A stretch of 6,162 nt of DNA from UBA1732 sp045114235. GTDB taxonomy: Bacteria > Verrucomicrobiota > Lentisphaeria > Victivallales > UBA1829. The notes under the pieces are model-generated. The model saw only the letters and a program-made list of their open reading frames with translations. It searched no databases and was not told the DNA's origin. Below are positions 6,079 to 6,162 of the stretch, piece after piece. The stretch spans positions 1 through 6,162 of the forward strand of contig JBGUKB010000045.1 in the NCBI GenBank assembly GCA_045114235.1, given 5' to 3'. A program made the position numbers and the translations under genes. Numbering within the stretch: position 1 is the stretch's first letter; each line of letters starts with the position of its first letter.

Positions 6079-6162
6079 TGGCGGAGAGAGGGGGATTCGA
6101 ACCCCCGGTAGAGTTTGACCCCTACGACGGTTTAGCAAACCGTTCCTTTCGGCCACTCAGGC
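6079..6162 (-). tRNA. tRNA-Ser (anticodon GCU), 5' end cut by the window edge
   Basis: Read on the minus strand, the gene ends with an encoded CCA (6079-6081) after discriminator G and acceptor strand TCTCTCC (6083-6089). The T-arm is a GGGGG/CCCCC stem (6090-6094, 6102-6106) with loop TTCGAAT. A long class II variable arm (about 6107-6126) contains a GTAG/CTAC stem, as in serine tRNAs. The anticodon stem is ACGGT/ACCGT (6127-6131, 6139-6143) with anticodon GCU at 6134-6136, which reads the AGC/AGU serine codons. The D-arm reaches the window end; about nine nucleotides of the 5' end are missing. The A-run at 6073-6078 gives T6 directly after the CCA on the tRNA strand and may help end its transcript. 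It converges on the upstream operon. Confidence 0.95.

Noticed and set aside
6079..6162. tRNA-Ser as an integration site for a mobile element
   Set aside because: No second copy of the tRNA 3' end, and no integrase or phage-like gene, is visible in the window. The flanking genes look like ordinary chromosomal genes.

Overview
The window looks like chromosome from a GC-rich, Gram-negative-type bacterium. Signs of this are a lipobox-bearing exported protein, two clear sigma70-type promoters and a tRNA gene with an encoded CCA. The style of the first protein (tandem FG-GAP/VCBS-like propeller repeats ending in a W-x-V-I-A tail), plus a 7-TM hybrid kinase and a carbohydrate-active beta-helix enzyme, reminds me of Lentisphaerota/Victivallales or the wider PVC group. 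That placement is a low-confidence impression from memory.

Layout. Positions 1-624 (+) hold the 3' end of a large repeat protein whose start lies upstream of the window. Positions 625-907 hold no convincing gene but are crowded with inverted and direct repeats. A terminator-like hairpin with a T6 run lies at 784-826, and a second weak hairpin with a T7 run at 858-884. A near-consensus promoter (908-936) then drives a hybrid sensor histidine kinase (1056-2912) through a leader of about 110 nt. That leader contains a 20-codon upstream ORF in frame with the kinase. A terminator-like hairpin (2924-2972) follows, then a second promoter with an extended -10 (2995-3022). This promoter precedes a two-gene unit: a cytoplasmic GH120-type beta-xylosidase (3098-5128) and, 27 nt later, a lipoprotein of the solute-binding fold that closely resembles cyclohexadienyl dehydratase PheC (5156-5968). 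The right edge holds a tRNA-Ser(GCU) gene on the minus strand, cut by the window end.

How the genes may work together. The xylosidase would trim xylo-oligosaccharides inside the cell. The kinase has every catalytic motif and a complete receiver, but no output domain and no response-regulator gene beside it. It sits in its own transcription unit, so a regulatory link to the xylosidase is only a guess from position. The PheC-like protein is the least expected partner: it keeps the residues I recall as catalytic in PheC, but has no transporter genes and no aromatic-biosynthesis genes next to it in this window. I do not see a mobile element, CRISPR array, toxin-antitoxin pair or defence system. 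The points most worth following up are the xylosidase/PheC-like pairing, the in-frame upstream ORF before the kinase and the repeat-rich intergenic segment.
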